Source of the DNA: Nonomuraea helvata
GTDB taxonomy: Bacteria > Actinomycetota > Actinomycetes > Streptosporangiales > Streptosporangiaceae
Direction of reading: 5' to 3'
Assembly (NCBI RefSeq): GCF_039535785.1
Contig: NZ_BAAAXV010000005.1
Location: forward strand, 1,302,001 to 1,366,000
DNA length: 64,000 nt
Part shown: one piece after another, positions 8,334 to 16,859 of the stretch
How the letters are laid out: each line of letters opens with the position of its first letter
Numbering within the stretch: the first letter of the stretch is position 1
Position numbers and translations under genes: made by a program
Notes under the pieces: generated by a model
What the model was told of the DNA's origin: nothing
What the model saw: the letters and a program-made list of their open reading frames with translations, nothing else
Database searches by the model: none

Positions 8334-9422
8334 ATGCGCGCCGCGATCCTGCACGCCGTAGGCAACGACAAGCTGGACATCCGCGACGACGTCACCCTGG
8401 CCCCCGTCGGGCCGGCGGACGTACGCGTACGGATCAAGGCCACGGGCGTCTGCCACTCGGACCTGTCTGCCATGACCGGCGTCCTGCCGCAGCCCGTGCC
8501 GTTGGTGCTCGGGCACGAGGGCGCGGGCGAGGTGGTCGAGGTCGGCGAGCACGTCACCTCGCTCAAGCCGGGCGACCACGTGGTCATCAACTGGCGGCCG
8601 GGCTGTCAGGAGTGCGACCTGTGCCTGGGCGGACAGCCGTACCTGTGCATCAAGTACGTGGTCGAGGCGTTCAGCAAGGGCAACTTCCGCTTCGGGGGCG
8701 ACGGGGCGACGGCGTTCGGGATGGCCGGGTGCGGCACCTGGGCCGAGGAGATCGTCGTGCCGTGGCAGGGCGCGATCAAGATCGACGAGGACGTGTCGTG
8801 GGAGGCGGCGGCCCTGATCGGCTGCGGCATCACGACCGGCGTGGGCGCCGCGATCAACACCGCCAAGGTACGCCCCGGCTCGACGGTCGCGGTGATCGGC
8901 TGCGGCGGCGTCGGCCTGTCGGTCATCCAGGGCGCCCGCCTCTCCGGCGCCAGGATGATCCTCGCGGTCGACCCCCTGGAGTCCAAGCACGAGCTGGCCA
9001 AGAAAGTGGGCGCGACTCACGCGGTGACCCCGGAGCAGGTCCCGGAGGCCCTCAACGAGCTCACCGCCGGCGCGGGCTTCGACTACGGCTTCGAGGTGGT
9101 CGGCAAGTCGGCCACGATCCAGAGCGCCTGGCAGATCACCCGGCAGGGCGGCGACGTCATCGTGGTCGGGGCGGGCGCGGTGGACGACATGGTGTCGATC
9201 TCGGCGTTCAGCCTGCTGTTCGAGGGCAAGAACCTGCTGTCCAGCCTGTACGGGGAGGCCGACGTCCGGCACGCCTTCCCCTACTTCGCCAAGCTCCACA
9301 AGGCCGGCAAGCTGGACCTGGAGTCGATGATCAGCGCCCGCATCCGCCTGGCCGACCTGAACGACGCCGTGGAGGCGCTGCGGGGCGGCGAGGTCCTCCG
9401 CCAGATCGTCGTCATGGACTGA
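8334..9422 (+). CDS. Zinc-dependent alcohol dehydrogenase (MDR superfamily)
   Basis: 362 residues. The catalytic zinc site is GVCHSDLSAMTG plus GHEGAGEVVEVG. The structural zinc cysteines are in GCQECDLCLGGQPYLC. The NAD(P)-binding loop is VAVIGCGGVGLSVIQGA, followed by Asp in LAVDPLESK. It resembles the actinobacterial zinc alcohol dehydrogenases of the Rv3086/AdhD group, some of which need a tightly bound nicotinamide or an artificial acceptor such as NDMA; that detail cannot be seen here. GAGGAGGAACCCC precedes the ATG. It starts 33 nt after the ferredoxin stop, in the same operon. Confidence 0.88.
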   Translation: MRAAILHAVGNDKLDIRDDVTLAPVGPADVRVRIKATGVCHSDLSAMTGVLPQPVPLVLGHEGAGEVVEVGEHVTSLKPGDHVVINWRPGCQECDLCLGGQPYLCIKYVVEAFSKGNFRFGGDGATAFGMAGCGTWAEEIVVPWQGAIKIDEDVSWEAAALIGCGITTGVGAAINTAKVRPGSTVAVIGCGGVGLSVIQGARLSGARMILAVDPLESKHELAKKVGATHAVTPEQVPEALNELTAGAGFDYGFEVVGKSATIQSAWQITRQGGDVIVVGAGAVDDMVSISAFSLLFEGKNLLSSLYGEADVRHAFPYFAKLHKAGKLDLESMISARIRLADLNDAVEALRGGEVLRQIVVMD

Positions 9423-9475
9423 TCGGCGGCGTTTTCAGGTTGCCCAGGCAGCCGGCATGGGCGTCGTAGTACAGA

Positions 9476-9489
9476 CTCCAATTTTGGAG
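9476..9489. promoter_or_regulatory. Inverted repeat, candidate TetR autoregulatory operator
   Basis: CTCCAA-TT-TTGGAG is a perfect inverted repeat ending 17 nt before the first ATG of the TetR gene. Most TetR repressors bind such a site in their own promoter. Confidence 0.5.
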
Positions 9490-9505
9490 CGCGTGCTCTG
9501 CTATC

Positions 9506-10171
9506 ATGATGGACATGCCTCGACCTCGGGTCCACGATCTTGATCGTCTGTTGGACGTCGCCGAGCAGTTGGTGGCCGACGGCGGCCCCGAGCGGTTCAC
9601 GGTACGAGCGCTCGCGGCGGCCTCCGGGGTGTCGAACGGCGCGATCTATCACGCGTTCGGGTCGCTGCCGGTGCTGCTCGGCCGGCTGTGGCTGAGAGCG
9701 GCGGGAGATTTCCTGGACCTGCAGACCGAGCTCGTCGACGCGGTGCACGGAGGCGACCGCGAGGCGGCAGTCGAGGCGGTGGTGGCGGCGGCGAGCACCC
9801 CTGCGGTGTTCGCCGACCGCCGGCCCGCCGCGGCCCGCATGCTCATAACGGTGCGCCGTGACCAGTTGCTGGGCCCCGAGGTGCCGCAGGAGCTGGCCGA
9901 GGCGATGTTCGCCCTGGAAAAGCGGTTGGTGGCGCTGCTGACCCGCCTGTCGCGGGCGCTGTGGGACCGTGCGGACGGGACCAGCGTCGAGGTGGTGACG
10001 CTCTGCGTGGTGGACCTGCCGATCGCCGTGTTCCGCCGGGTTCTGACCGAGCCGACCACGGACGGCAGGCTCGTGATCGGAGCCGACACCCGGGAGCGTC
10101 TGAAGGCGGCCGTCCGCGCGGTGCTCGCCCTCCCGCTGCCTCCGCGGGCCGTGCGGTCTTCTGGCGGTTGA
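9506..10171 (+). CDS. TetR/AcrR family transcriptional regulator
   Basis: 221 residues. The N-terminal HTH is recognisable in RLLDVAEQLVADGGPERFTV and then RALAAASGVSNGAIYHAFGS (the recognition helix with YHAF). The C-terminal 150 residues form the ligand domain and are not family-specific. The ATG at 9506 is followed by further in-frame ATGs at 9509 and 9515; none has a clear ribosome site, and a TATCAT at 9502 would suit a leaderless start at 9515. It probably represses itself and perhaps the preceding redox operon or the following hydrolase. The ligand is unknown. Confidence 0.85.
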   Translation: MMDMPRPRVHDLDRLLDVAEQLVADGGPERFTVRALAAASGVSNGAIYHAFGSLPVLLGRLWLRAAGDFLDLQTELVDAVHGGDREAAVEAVVAAASTPAVFADRRPAAARMLITVRRDQLLGPEVPQELAEAMFALEKRLVALLTRLSRALWDRADGTSVEVVTLCVVDLPIAVFRRVLTEPTTDGRLVIGADTRERLKAAVRAVLALPLPPRAVRSSGG

Positions 10172-10209
10172 TCGCGGTCGACATCCTTCGGCCGGATCCA
10201 ATGGGCCGC

Positions 10210-10241
10210 TTGACCTTGCCCCTGGGGCAAGGCTCGACGAT
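10210..10241 (+). promoter_or_regulatory. MerR-type promoter/operator
   Basis: TTGACC (-35, 10210-10215) is followed by the perfect palindrome CCTTGCCCCTGGGGCAAGG (10214-10232, one-base centre) inside an overlong spacer of about 20 bp before a -10-like GACGAT (10236-10241). An overlong spacer filled by a dyad is the hallmark of promoters activated by MerR regulators through DNA distortion. Transcription would begin at about 10248, one base before the ATG at 10249. Confidence 0.7.
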
Positions 10242-10248
10242 GCTCTGC

Positions 10249-11673
10249 ATGAACAACAACGCACTGCACACCGTCGAAGCCCAGATCCGCGACCAGGCCG
10301 CCGTTTACTGCGAGTCCAACCACGTCCCCGGGTTCGTCGCCGGCGTCTACCACGCCGGCGAGCAGATCGTCGTCGCCCACGGCACCGCGAACGTCGCCAC
10401 CGGCGCACCGATGCTCGAAGACACCGGCTTCCTCTTCGGCTCCGTCACCAAGGTCATGACCACCACGCTGGTCCTGCGGCAGGTCGACCGCGGGCTGCTG
10501 GACCTCGACACGCCGGTGGTGAAGTACCTTCCCGACTTCGCGCTGAACTCGCCGGGCGTGGCGGACAAGATCCTGGTCCGGCACCTGATCTCCCACACCA
10601 ACGGCATCGACGCGGACCTGTACTTCCCCGACGCCAAGGGCCGCGACGCCCTGAAGACCTACGTCACCGGCCTCGCGAGCAACTGCGGCACCCTGTTCGA
10701 ACCCGGCGAGCAGCTCAGCTACTCCAACGGCGGCATGATCGTCGCGGGCCGGCTGCTGGAAGTGGTCACCGGCCTCCCCTTCCCCGACCTGCTCGCCCAC
10801 GAGATCTACGGCCCGGCCGGCATGGAGAACTCCAGCACCTCAGCCGAGCAGGCCATCCTGCGCAGCACGGCAGTCGGCCACTTCCTGGACCCCGAGACCA
10901 TGACGGCCAAGCCCACGAACATGTTCACGCTGCCCGACACCTGGGGACCGGCCGGCGGCACACCGATCGGCACCGTCGCCGACCTGCTCGCCTTCGGACG
11001 CACCCACCTCGCGGGCGGGCTCTCCCCCTCCGGCACCCGCGTCCTGTCGGCCGAGTCCACCGCCCTGATGCGGCAGGTCTCCTACGACATGGCGAGCCCG
11101 AACACCCCGCCGATCGGCCTGGGCTGGGTACTGTACCCGTTCGGCGACACGACCGTGCTCGCCATGTCCGGCGCATCGCCCGGCGGCGTGTCCATCCTGT
11201 GCGTCGTGCCCGACCACGACCTGGTCTTCACCGCCTTCGGCAACACGCCGGGCGCGATCATGCTGCAGGACCAGATCCTGCAGTGGCTGCTGCGCGAGCA
11301 CCTCGGCGTCCAGATCCCCACCCTGATCACCGAACTGGAACAGGATGTCGACCTCACCCCGTACGTGGGCACCTACCGCTCCAACCAGCTCCGCATCGAG
11401 GTCAGCATCGTCGAAGGGCAGCTCGAGGAGCGTACGACCTACGAACCGGCGGACGAATCGCAGGAGCGGATCTTCACCGAGTTCGCCGGCGGCACCACCT
11501 CCGCCCCGCCGCAGCGCTACGTGCCCATCCGGCCGGGCCTTTTCGCACCCGCCGGCTACCCGCTGGAGATGTTCGACGGATACCTGCGACTGCTGCTCGT
11601 CTCCTACCACGACATCCGCGACGACCAGGCGCGCTTTCGCAACGGCGGTGGCCGCCTGACCCGCCGGGCCTGA
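10249..11673 (+). CDS. Beta-lactamase-fold serine hydrolase (class C/DD-peptidase-like)
   Basis: 474 residues. Nucleophile motif GSVTKV (SxxK) is near residue 63 and YSN is in QLSYSNGGMIVAG; the third motif is probably in the AMSGASPGG region. There is no signal peptide, so it is cytoplasmic and more likely an esterase or peptidase of the penicillin-binding-protein-like family than a beta-lactamase. A roughly 100-residue C-terminal beta domain follows the catalytic domain. I chose the ATG at 10249 because the MerR-type promoter predicts a start of transcription there; ATGs at 10240 and 10201 also exist, but 10201 lies inside the promoter. The MerR gene follows after 38 bp, in the same unit. 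Confidence 0.82.
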   Translation: MNNNALHTVEAQIRDQAAVYCESNHVPGFVAGVYHAGEQIVVAHGTANVATGAPMLEDTGFLFGSVTKVMTTTLVLRQVDRGLLDLDTPVVKYLPDFALNSPGVADKILVRHLISHTNGIDADLYFPDAKGRDALKTYVTGLASNCGTLFEPGEQLSYSNGGMIVAGRLLEVVTGLPFPDLLAHEIYGPAGMENSSTSAEQAILRSTAVGHFLDPETMTAKPTNMFTLPDTWGPAGGTPIGTVADLLAFGRTHLAGGLSPSGTRVLSAESTALMRQVSYDMASPNTPPIGLGWVLYPFGDTTVLAMSGASPGGVSILCVVPDHDLVFTAFGNTPGAIMLQDQILQWLLREHLGVQIPTLITELEQDVDLTPYVGTYRSNQLRIEVSIVEGQLEERTTYEPADESQERIFTEFAGGTTSAPPQRYVPIRPGLFAPAGYPLEMFDGYLRLLLVSYHDIRDDQARFRNGGGRLTRRA

Positions 11674-11711
11674 CCGTTCCGAATGACCTGCCGGGTGGAA
11701 GGATGTCCAAC

Positions 11712-12431
11712 ATGATCACGATTGGCCAGCTCGCGGACTACGCCGGGGTGACCACCAAAGCCATCCGCCACTATCACGAGCGCGGTCTGCTCACCGAGCC
11801 CGACCGCGACTCCTCCGGCTACCGGCGCTATACCGCCGAGCATGCCATCAAGCTCGTCAAGATCAGGACCCTGGCCCATGCGGGCGTGCCACTGGCCCGC
11901 GTCAAAGACCTCCTTGACGCCGACCCGGACGCGCTCACGGCAGCCATCGCCGAGATCGACCACACCCTCCAAGACCGCATCGAGCAGCTGCAGCGAACCC
12001 GCGAGCAACTCGCCCAGCTGCGCGGCGGCGACCGGCTTTTCGTTTCCCCGCAAGTCGCCGACTACCTCGACGAGCTGCGCCGACTCGGTGTCAGAGAGCG
12101 CCAGATACACCTGGAGCGCGACGGCTGGATCCTCATGCAGACCGCCTCACCCGAGGACGCCGCCCTGTGGATCGCCGAAAAACGTGAGCTCCTGGCCGAT
12201 CCCGAGTTCCGTGCCCTCTACCTCGAACATGACGCCGCCTACGACTGGCCTCCGGACGATCCCCGCCTTCCCGCCCTCGCGGACCGTACCCGGAACTGGT
12301 TCACCAACCACCACAGCCGATCCGAGACCCGCCCCGTCCACAACCCCGCCATCGCCCGGCTGGCCGCGCAATCCCAGCCCGGAGCCTCATCCCCAGCTTG
12401 GGACCGTCTTGCCCAACTCATGGAAGGCTAG
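11712..12431 (+). CDS. MerR family transcriptional regulator
   Basis: 239 residues. The winged HTH at the start reads MITIGQLADYAGVTTKAIRH and YHERGLLTEPDRDSSGYRRY, the MerR signature, followed by the dimerisation coiled coil (AAIAEIDHTLQDRIEQLQ). The C-terminal 110 residues form an effector domain rich in Trp and acidic residues, without the cysteines of metal sensors, so an organic ligand is likely. GGAAGG lies 9 nt before the ATG at 11712; an ATG at 11703 directly abuts that site and is less likely. It probably controls the upstream hydrolase and itself through the palindrome at 10214. Confidence 0.88.
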   Translation: MITIGQLADYAGVTTKAIRHYHERGLLTEPDRDSSGYRRYTAEHAIKLVKIRTLAHAGVPLARVKDLLDADPDALTAAIAEIDHTLQDRIEQLQRTREQLAQLRGGDRLFVSPQVADYLDELRRLGVRERQIHLERDGWILMQTASPEDAALWIAEKRELLADPEFRALYLEHDAAYDWPPDDPRLPALADRTRNWFTNHHSRSETRPVHNPAIARLAAQSQPGASSPAWDRLAQLMEG

Positions 12432-12587
12432 CCTTCGATCGACGTCGACACACACCTCGACGATCAGCAGGGGCCAACAGGGTGACAGGATCCTAATGAT
12501 CCCGATCAGGCCCCGGCACACCGTCAATCAATGACGACTTCACCTCAGGCCGATGCCGGGGTGCGCGAGGGGCGGGAGCCCCTTGGG

Positions 12588-12619
12588 GGCGCTGCCTGGA
12601 ACTCCGTGCGCGCAGCGCC
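12588..12619 (-). terminator. Terminator candidate for the sugar operon
   Basis: GGCGCTGC (12588-12595) pairs with GCAGCGCC (12612-12619), 30 nt beyond the stop of the isomerase gene on the minus strand. The rest of 12432-12649 shows nothing coding. Confidence 0.4.
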
Positions 12620-12649
12620 GCCCTTGGGGAAGGCCTTGCTGTCAGCTCC

Positions 12650-13651
12650 CTACGTCGTCGAGAAGGCGGCGTCGAACGCGGTGGCCGGTGGGGTGATGGA
12701 GTTGAGCTTGCGGATGTACCCCAACGCCTCCCTGGCCCCGTCGAGCCGGTCCATCCCCGCGTCCTCCCACTCGATCGAGATCGGCCCGTCGTACCCGATC
12801 GAGTTCAGGGCACGGAAACAGTCCTCCCACGGCACGTCGCCCCGACCCGTGGAGACGAAGTCCCAGCCGCGGCGCATGTCCGCCCACGGCAGGTGCGAGG
12901 ACAGGCGGCCCTTGCGGCCGTCCCCGACGCGCATGCGCGTGTCCTTGCAGTCCACGTGGTAGATCCGGTCCTTGAAGTCCAGGATGAACCCGACCGGGTC
13001 CAGGTCCTGCCAGACCATGTGCGACGGGTCCCAGTTCAGGCCGAAGGCGGGACGGTGGCCGATCGCCTCCAGCGTCCGCTGGGTCGTGTAGTAGTCGTAG
13101 GCGATCTCGCTCGGGTGGACCTCGTGGGCGAAACGGACCCCGACCTCGTCGAAGACGTCGAGGATCGGGTTCCAGCGGTCCGCGAAGTCCTGGTAGCCGG
13201 CCTCCACCATCGAAGCGGGCACCGGCGGGAACATGGCCACCGTGTGCCAGATCGACGACCCGGTGAAGCCCACCACCGTGTCCACGCCCAGCAGCGAGGC
13301 CGCCCTGGCCGTGTTCTTCATGTCCTCCGCCGCGGCCTGGCGTACCGACTCGGGGTCGCCGGAGCCCCAGATGCGGGCGGGCAGGATGGACTTGTGGCGC
13401 TCGTCGATGAGGTCGCAGACGGCCTGGCCGACGAGGTGGTTGGAGATGGTCCAGACCTTGAGCCCGTGCTTGTCGAGCTGGGCGCGCTTCTGCTCCACGT
13501 ACGACGGGTCCGCCACGGCCTGGGCCACGTCGAAGTGGTCGCCCGAGCAGGCGATCTCCAGGCCGTCGTAGCCCCATTCGGCGGCCAGCCTGCACACCTC
13601 CTCGAACGGCAGGTCGGCCCACTGCCCCGTGAACAGGGTGACAGGTCGCAT
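12650..13651 (-). CDS. Sugar phosphate isomerase/epimerase (TIM barrel, AP_endonuc_2)
   Basis: 333 residues of the xylose-isomerase-like TIM-barrel family. Metal-binding residues are likely in FAHEVHPSEIAYD (Glu), FGLNWDPSHMVWQ (Asp, His), YHVDCKDT and ISIEWEDAGMD. Relatives isomerise or epimerise keto-sugars and inosose derivatives. It is the last gene of a seven-kilobase operon and lies 3 nt after the dehydrogenase gene. Together they suggest oxidation of an imported sugar or cyclitol to a keto form, then isomerisation. No signal peptide; cytoplasmic. The exact substrate is unknown. Confidence 0.82.
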   Translation of the reverse strand: MRPVTLFTGQWADLPFEEVCRLAAEWGYDGLEIACSGDHFDVAQAVADPSYVEQKRAQLDKHGLKVWTISNHLVGQAVCDLIDERHKSILPARIWGSGDPESVRQAAAEDMKNTARAASLLGVDTVVGFTGSSIWHTVAMFPPVPASMVEAGYQDFADRWNPILDVFDEVGVRFAHEVHPSEIAYDYYTTQRTLEAIGHRPAFGLNWDPSHMVWQDLDPVGFILDFKDRIYHVDCKDTRMRVGDGRKGRLSSHLPWADMRRGWDFVSTGRGDVPWEDCFRALNSIGYDGPISIEWEDAGMDRLDGAREALGYIRKLNSITPPATAFDAAFSTT

Positions 13652-13654
13652 GCG

Positions 13655-14806
13655 TCAATCCTCCACGTTCGTGTAGCGGCTGCCCTCAGCCGCGCTCTGC
13701 TCGACCGCCTCCAGCACCCGCTGCACCCGCAGCCCGTCCGCGAACGACGGCGACGGGTCGGTCCCGGCGGCGACCGCCTCCAGGAAGTCCTTGACCTCAT
13801 GGGTGAAGGTGTGCTCGTAGCCGAGCCCGTGCCCGGGCGGCCACCAGGCGCCCACGTACGGGTGCTCGGGCTCGGTGACCAGGATCCGCTCGAATCCGCC
13901 GCCTCCGGAGCTGAACCAGAGCTCGTTCATGGCCTCGAAGTCGAACGCCAGGCTGCCGAGCGAGCCGTTGATCTCGATGCGCATCGCGTTCTTGCGCCCG
14001 TAGGCGAAGCGGGTGGCCTCGAACGAGGCCAGCGCCCCGCCCGACAACCGGCCGATGAACAGCGCGGCGTCGTCCACGGTGACCTGCCCCATGGAGTCCG
14101 CCCGCGAGGCGCCCAGTCCCGCGGACTCCGCGGCCAGCGGGCGTTCCTTGATGAACGTCTCCGTCAGCGCCGAGACACCCACGATGTTCTGCCCGGTGAT
14201 GAACTGCGCCGCGTCCACGATGTGCGCGCCGATGTCGCCCAGCGCGCCCGACCCGGCCTTGTCCTTCTGCAGCCGCCAGACCAGCGGGAACTCCGGGTCG
14301 ACGATCCAGTCCTGCAGGTACGCGGCCCGCACGTGCCTGATCTCGCCGAGCCGGCCCTCCTCGACGAACCGGCGGGCGAGCGCGATCGCGGGCACCCGCC
14401 GGTAGTTGAACGCCACCATGCTCCTGCCCGTCGCGGAGGCCGCGGCCCGGACCATGGCCTGGGCCTCCTCGACGGTGTTGGCCAGCGGCTTCTCGCAGAT
14501 AACGTGTTTGCCCGCCTGCAGCGCGGCGATGGCGATCTCGGCGTGCGAGTCGCCGGGCGTGCAGATGTCGACGATCTGCACGTCGTCACGCTTGATCAGC
14601 TCTCTCCAGTCGGTCTCGACATCGGCCCAGCCGAGCTGCGCCGCGGCGGCCTCGGTGCGCTCCTTCGACCGGCCGGCGATCACCGCCATGCGCGGCGTCA
14701 GCGGAAGGTCGAAGAAGGCTCCCACGCTCCGCCAGGCCTGGGAGTGAACGCGGCCCATGAAGGCGTAGCCGATCATGCCTACGCCGATGGTGGTCTTGTC
14801 TGACAT
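13655..14806 (-). CDS. Gfo/Idh/MocA family oxidoreductase
   Basis: 383 residues. The N-terminal Rossmann domain begins GVGMIGYAFMGRVHSQAWRS and MAVIAGRS; the conserved EKP motif with catalytic Lys is in HVICEKPLANTVEEAQAM. The C-terminal beta-sheet domain includes DIGAHIVDAAQFITG, with the Asp and His typical of inositol and glucoside 3-dehydrogenase relatives. Such enzymes oxidise a ring hydroxyl with NAD(P)+. The start of translation is 11 nt after the binding-protein stop, so it is in the same operon. The likely substrate is the sugar or cyclitol carried by the ABC system. Confidence 0.88.
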   Translation of the reverse strand: MSDKTTIGVGMIGYAFMGRVHSQAWRSVGAFFDLPLTPRMAVIAGRSKERTEAAAAQLGWADVETDWRELIKRDDVQIVDICTPGDSHAEIAIAALQAGKHVICEKPLANTVEEAQAMVRAAASATGRSMVAFNYRRVPAIALARRFVEEGRLGEIRHVRAAYLQDWIVDPEFPLVWRLQKDKAGSGALGDIGAHIVDAAQFITGQNIVGVSALTETFIKERPLAAESAGLGASRADSMGQVTVDDAALFIGRLSGGALASFEATRFAYGRKNAMRIEINGSLGSLAFDFEAMNELWFSSGGGGFERILVTEPEHPYVGAWWPPGHGLGYEHTFTHEVKDFLEAVAAGTDPSPSFADGLRVQRVLEAVEQSAAEGSRYTNVED

Positions 14807-14817
14807 GCAATCCCCGA

Positions 14818-15864
14818 TCAGGATTCGAAGCCGAGCGCCAGGTACTTCTCGACGTTCTCCTTGGTGATGGTCTCGGATGCGAGCGTGATCGACTGCGGAA
14901 CCTGGTTCTCCACGAGATCACTCATGCCCTTCCCCTGTGCTATCAGACGCGCGAGTTTGATCGCCGAGGAGGCCATCGTTGGGCTGTAGGTGACCGTGGC
15001 CTTGAGCACCGACGTGCCCGACTGGATCTCCTTCATCGCGTTCAGCGACCCGGCGCCGCCGACCATGATGAACTCGTTCCGGTTCGCCTCCTTGATGGCG
15101 GCGAGCACGCCGACGCCCTGGTCGTCGTCGTGGTTCCACATCGCGTCGATCTTCTTGTGCGCCTGGAGCAGCGAGGTGGCCACCTGGTTGCCGGTCTCTA
15201 CCGTGAACTTGGCGTCCTGCTTGGCCGCCACGCTGAACCCGAACGTCTTCAGCGCGTCCGCGAACCCCTTGCTGCGGTCCTGCGTCAACGGCAGCGTGGC
15301 GATGCCCTGGATCTCGACGATGACCGGGTTGGCCACCCCCTTGTCCTTGAGCTGCTTGCCGATGTACTGCCCGGCCGCGACGCCCATGCCGTAGTTGTCG
15401 CCGCCGATCCAGGTCCGGTACGCCAGCTTGTCGGGGAAGACGCGGTCGAGGTTGATGACCGGGATCCCCGCCTGGGTCGCCTGCAGCGCCACCTGGTTCA
15501 GCTGCTGGCCGTCGTTGGGCAGGATGACCAGCGCGCTCACCTTGGCGGCGATGAGCGACTCGACCGCCGAGATCTGCTGGTTGATGTCGTTGGTGGGCTC
15601 GACGGGCTTGAACTCGACATCGGAGTACTGCTTCGCGGCACTCTCGGCGTTCTTGGCGATGGCCGCGATCCAGCCGTGGTCGGCGGCGGGCGCGGAGAAG
15701 CCGATCGTGACCTTCTGGCCGGGCTCGTCGTTGCCGCTCGCGGCGGGGGCTGGAGCGGAGGCCGCGCTGGAGGGCGCCGCCGCGGGCTCGTTGCTGGTGC
15801 AGCCGGCCGCTAAGAGTACGGCCCCGCCGACGAGGAATCCCCTGCGCGCGACGTTCTCACTCAT
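14818..15864 (-). CDS. Sugar ABC transporter substrate-binding lipoprotein
   Basis: 348 residues. The N-terminus has twin arginines (ARRGFLVGG) and a lipobox (LLAAGCTS), so it is probably exported by Tat and anchored by lipid at Cys 21. A Ser/Ala/Pro spacer is followed by a periplasmic-binding-protein type 1 fold, with VTIGFSAPAADHGWIAAIAK, ALVILPNDGQQLNQV and MWNHDDDQGVGVLAAIKEAN, as in ribose- and inositol-binding proteins. GAAGGAGAG precedes the ATG, which overlaps the permease stop (ATGA). It delivers substrate to the permease encoded just upstream. Confidence 0.92.
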   Translation of the reverse strand: MSENVARRGFLVGGAVLLAAGCTSNEPAAAPSSAASAPAPAASGNDEPGQKVTIGFSAPAADHGWIAAIAKNAESAAKQYSDVEFKPVEPTNDINQQISAVESLIAAKVSALVILPNDGQQLNQVALQATQAGIPVINLDRVFPDKLAYRTWIGGDNYGMGVAAGQYIGKQLKDKGVANPVIVEIQGIATLPLTQDRSKGFADALKTFGFSVAAKQDAKFTVETGNQVATSLLQAHKKIDAMWNHDDDQGVGVLAAIKEANRNEFIMVGGAGSLNAMKEIQSGTSVLKATVTYSPTMASSAIKLARLIAQGKGMSDLVENQVPQSITLASETITKENVEKYLALGFES

Positions 15865-16859
15865 GGTGCTCTCTCCTTCAGGTTCCGCCGCTGGAGAAGG
15901 ACGGCGACGACGATGATCAGGCCCTTGGCGATGAGCTGGTCGCTGGTGTTGAGCCCGTTGAGAATGAAGAGGTTGGTGATGAGGGTGAAGATCAGCAGGC
16001 CCAGGATCGAGCCCACGATCGTGCCCCGGCCCCCGGTGAGCAGCGTGCCACCGATGATCACGGCGGCGATGGCGTCGAGTTCGTACAGGTCGCCGTGGGT
16101 GGACGAGCCCGTCGTCGTACGCGCCATGATCAGGATGGCGGCGATGCCGCAGCACAGTCCTGACAGGGCGTACAGCAGCACCGTGTGCTTGCGCACGTCG
16201 ATCCCGGCGAGCCTGGCCGCCTCGGGATTGCCCCCGACCGCGTACGTCCGCCGCCCGAACGTCGTGCGGTTGAGCACGATCCACCCGAGCACCACGACCA
16301 GGGCGAAGACGTAGACCAGCAGCGGGATGCCTAGCACCCGCGTGGTCGACAGATCCACGATGGCGGCGTTGTCGGCCTGGATGAGCTGCGTCTTGCGGTC
16401 GGACATGCGCTGCGCCAGCCCGCGGGCGGCGACGAGCATGGCCAGCGTCGCGATGAACGGCACCATCCGCCCGTAGGCGATGAGTAACCCGTTGACCACC
16501 CCCGCCCCCGTGCCGACCAGGATGGCGCAGATCGCCATCACCACCGGCCCGTACGACTGCGTGGCGAGCGTCGTCGCCCAGACCGAGGCCAGCGCCATGA
16601 CCGCGCCCACCGACAGGTCGATGCCCCCGCCGATGATGACGAACGTGGCCCCGACCGTGATCACGCCGATCGTGGCGGCCAGGGAGAGGATGCTGACCAG
16701 GTTGGAGGTGGTGGCGAAGTTCTCGGGTCTGGTGATCAGGCCGACCACGACCAGCAGCGCCAGGGCCGCCAGCAGCCCGAGATGCCGCATCTCGCCGAGC
16801 CCGCCGAAGCCGCGCGACGACCGGGGCGCGGCCATCACCTCTGTTGTGGGCTCGCTCAT
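15861..16859 (-). CDS. Sugar ABC transporter permease (RbsC type)
   Basis: 332 residues with about nine hydrophobic helices. The central EAA-like region and the motif FVIIGGGIDLSVGAVMALASV are typical of BPD_transp_2 permeases for ribose, xylose, galactose and inositol. The start shares one base with the ATPase stop (TGATG) and its stop overlaps the binding-protein start, so translation of all three is coupled. It forms a homodimeric membrane channel with the ATPase. Confidence 0.92.
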   Translation of the reverse strand: MSEPTTEVMAAPRSSRGFGGLGEMRHLGLLAALALLVVVGLITRPENFATTSNLVSILSLAATIGVITVGATFVIIGGGIDLSVGAVMALASVWATTLATQSYGPVVMAICAILVGTGAGVVNGLLIAYGRMVPFIATLAMLVAARGLAQRMSDRKTQLIQADNAAIVDLSTTRVLGIPLLVYVFALVVVLGWIVLNRTTFGRRTYAVGGNPEAARLAGIDVRKHTVLLYALSGLCCGIAAILIMARTTTGSSTHGDLYELDAIAAVIIGGTLLTGGRGTIVGSILGLLIFTLITNLFILNGLNTSDQLIAKGLIIVVAVLLQRRNLKERAP

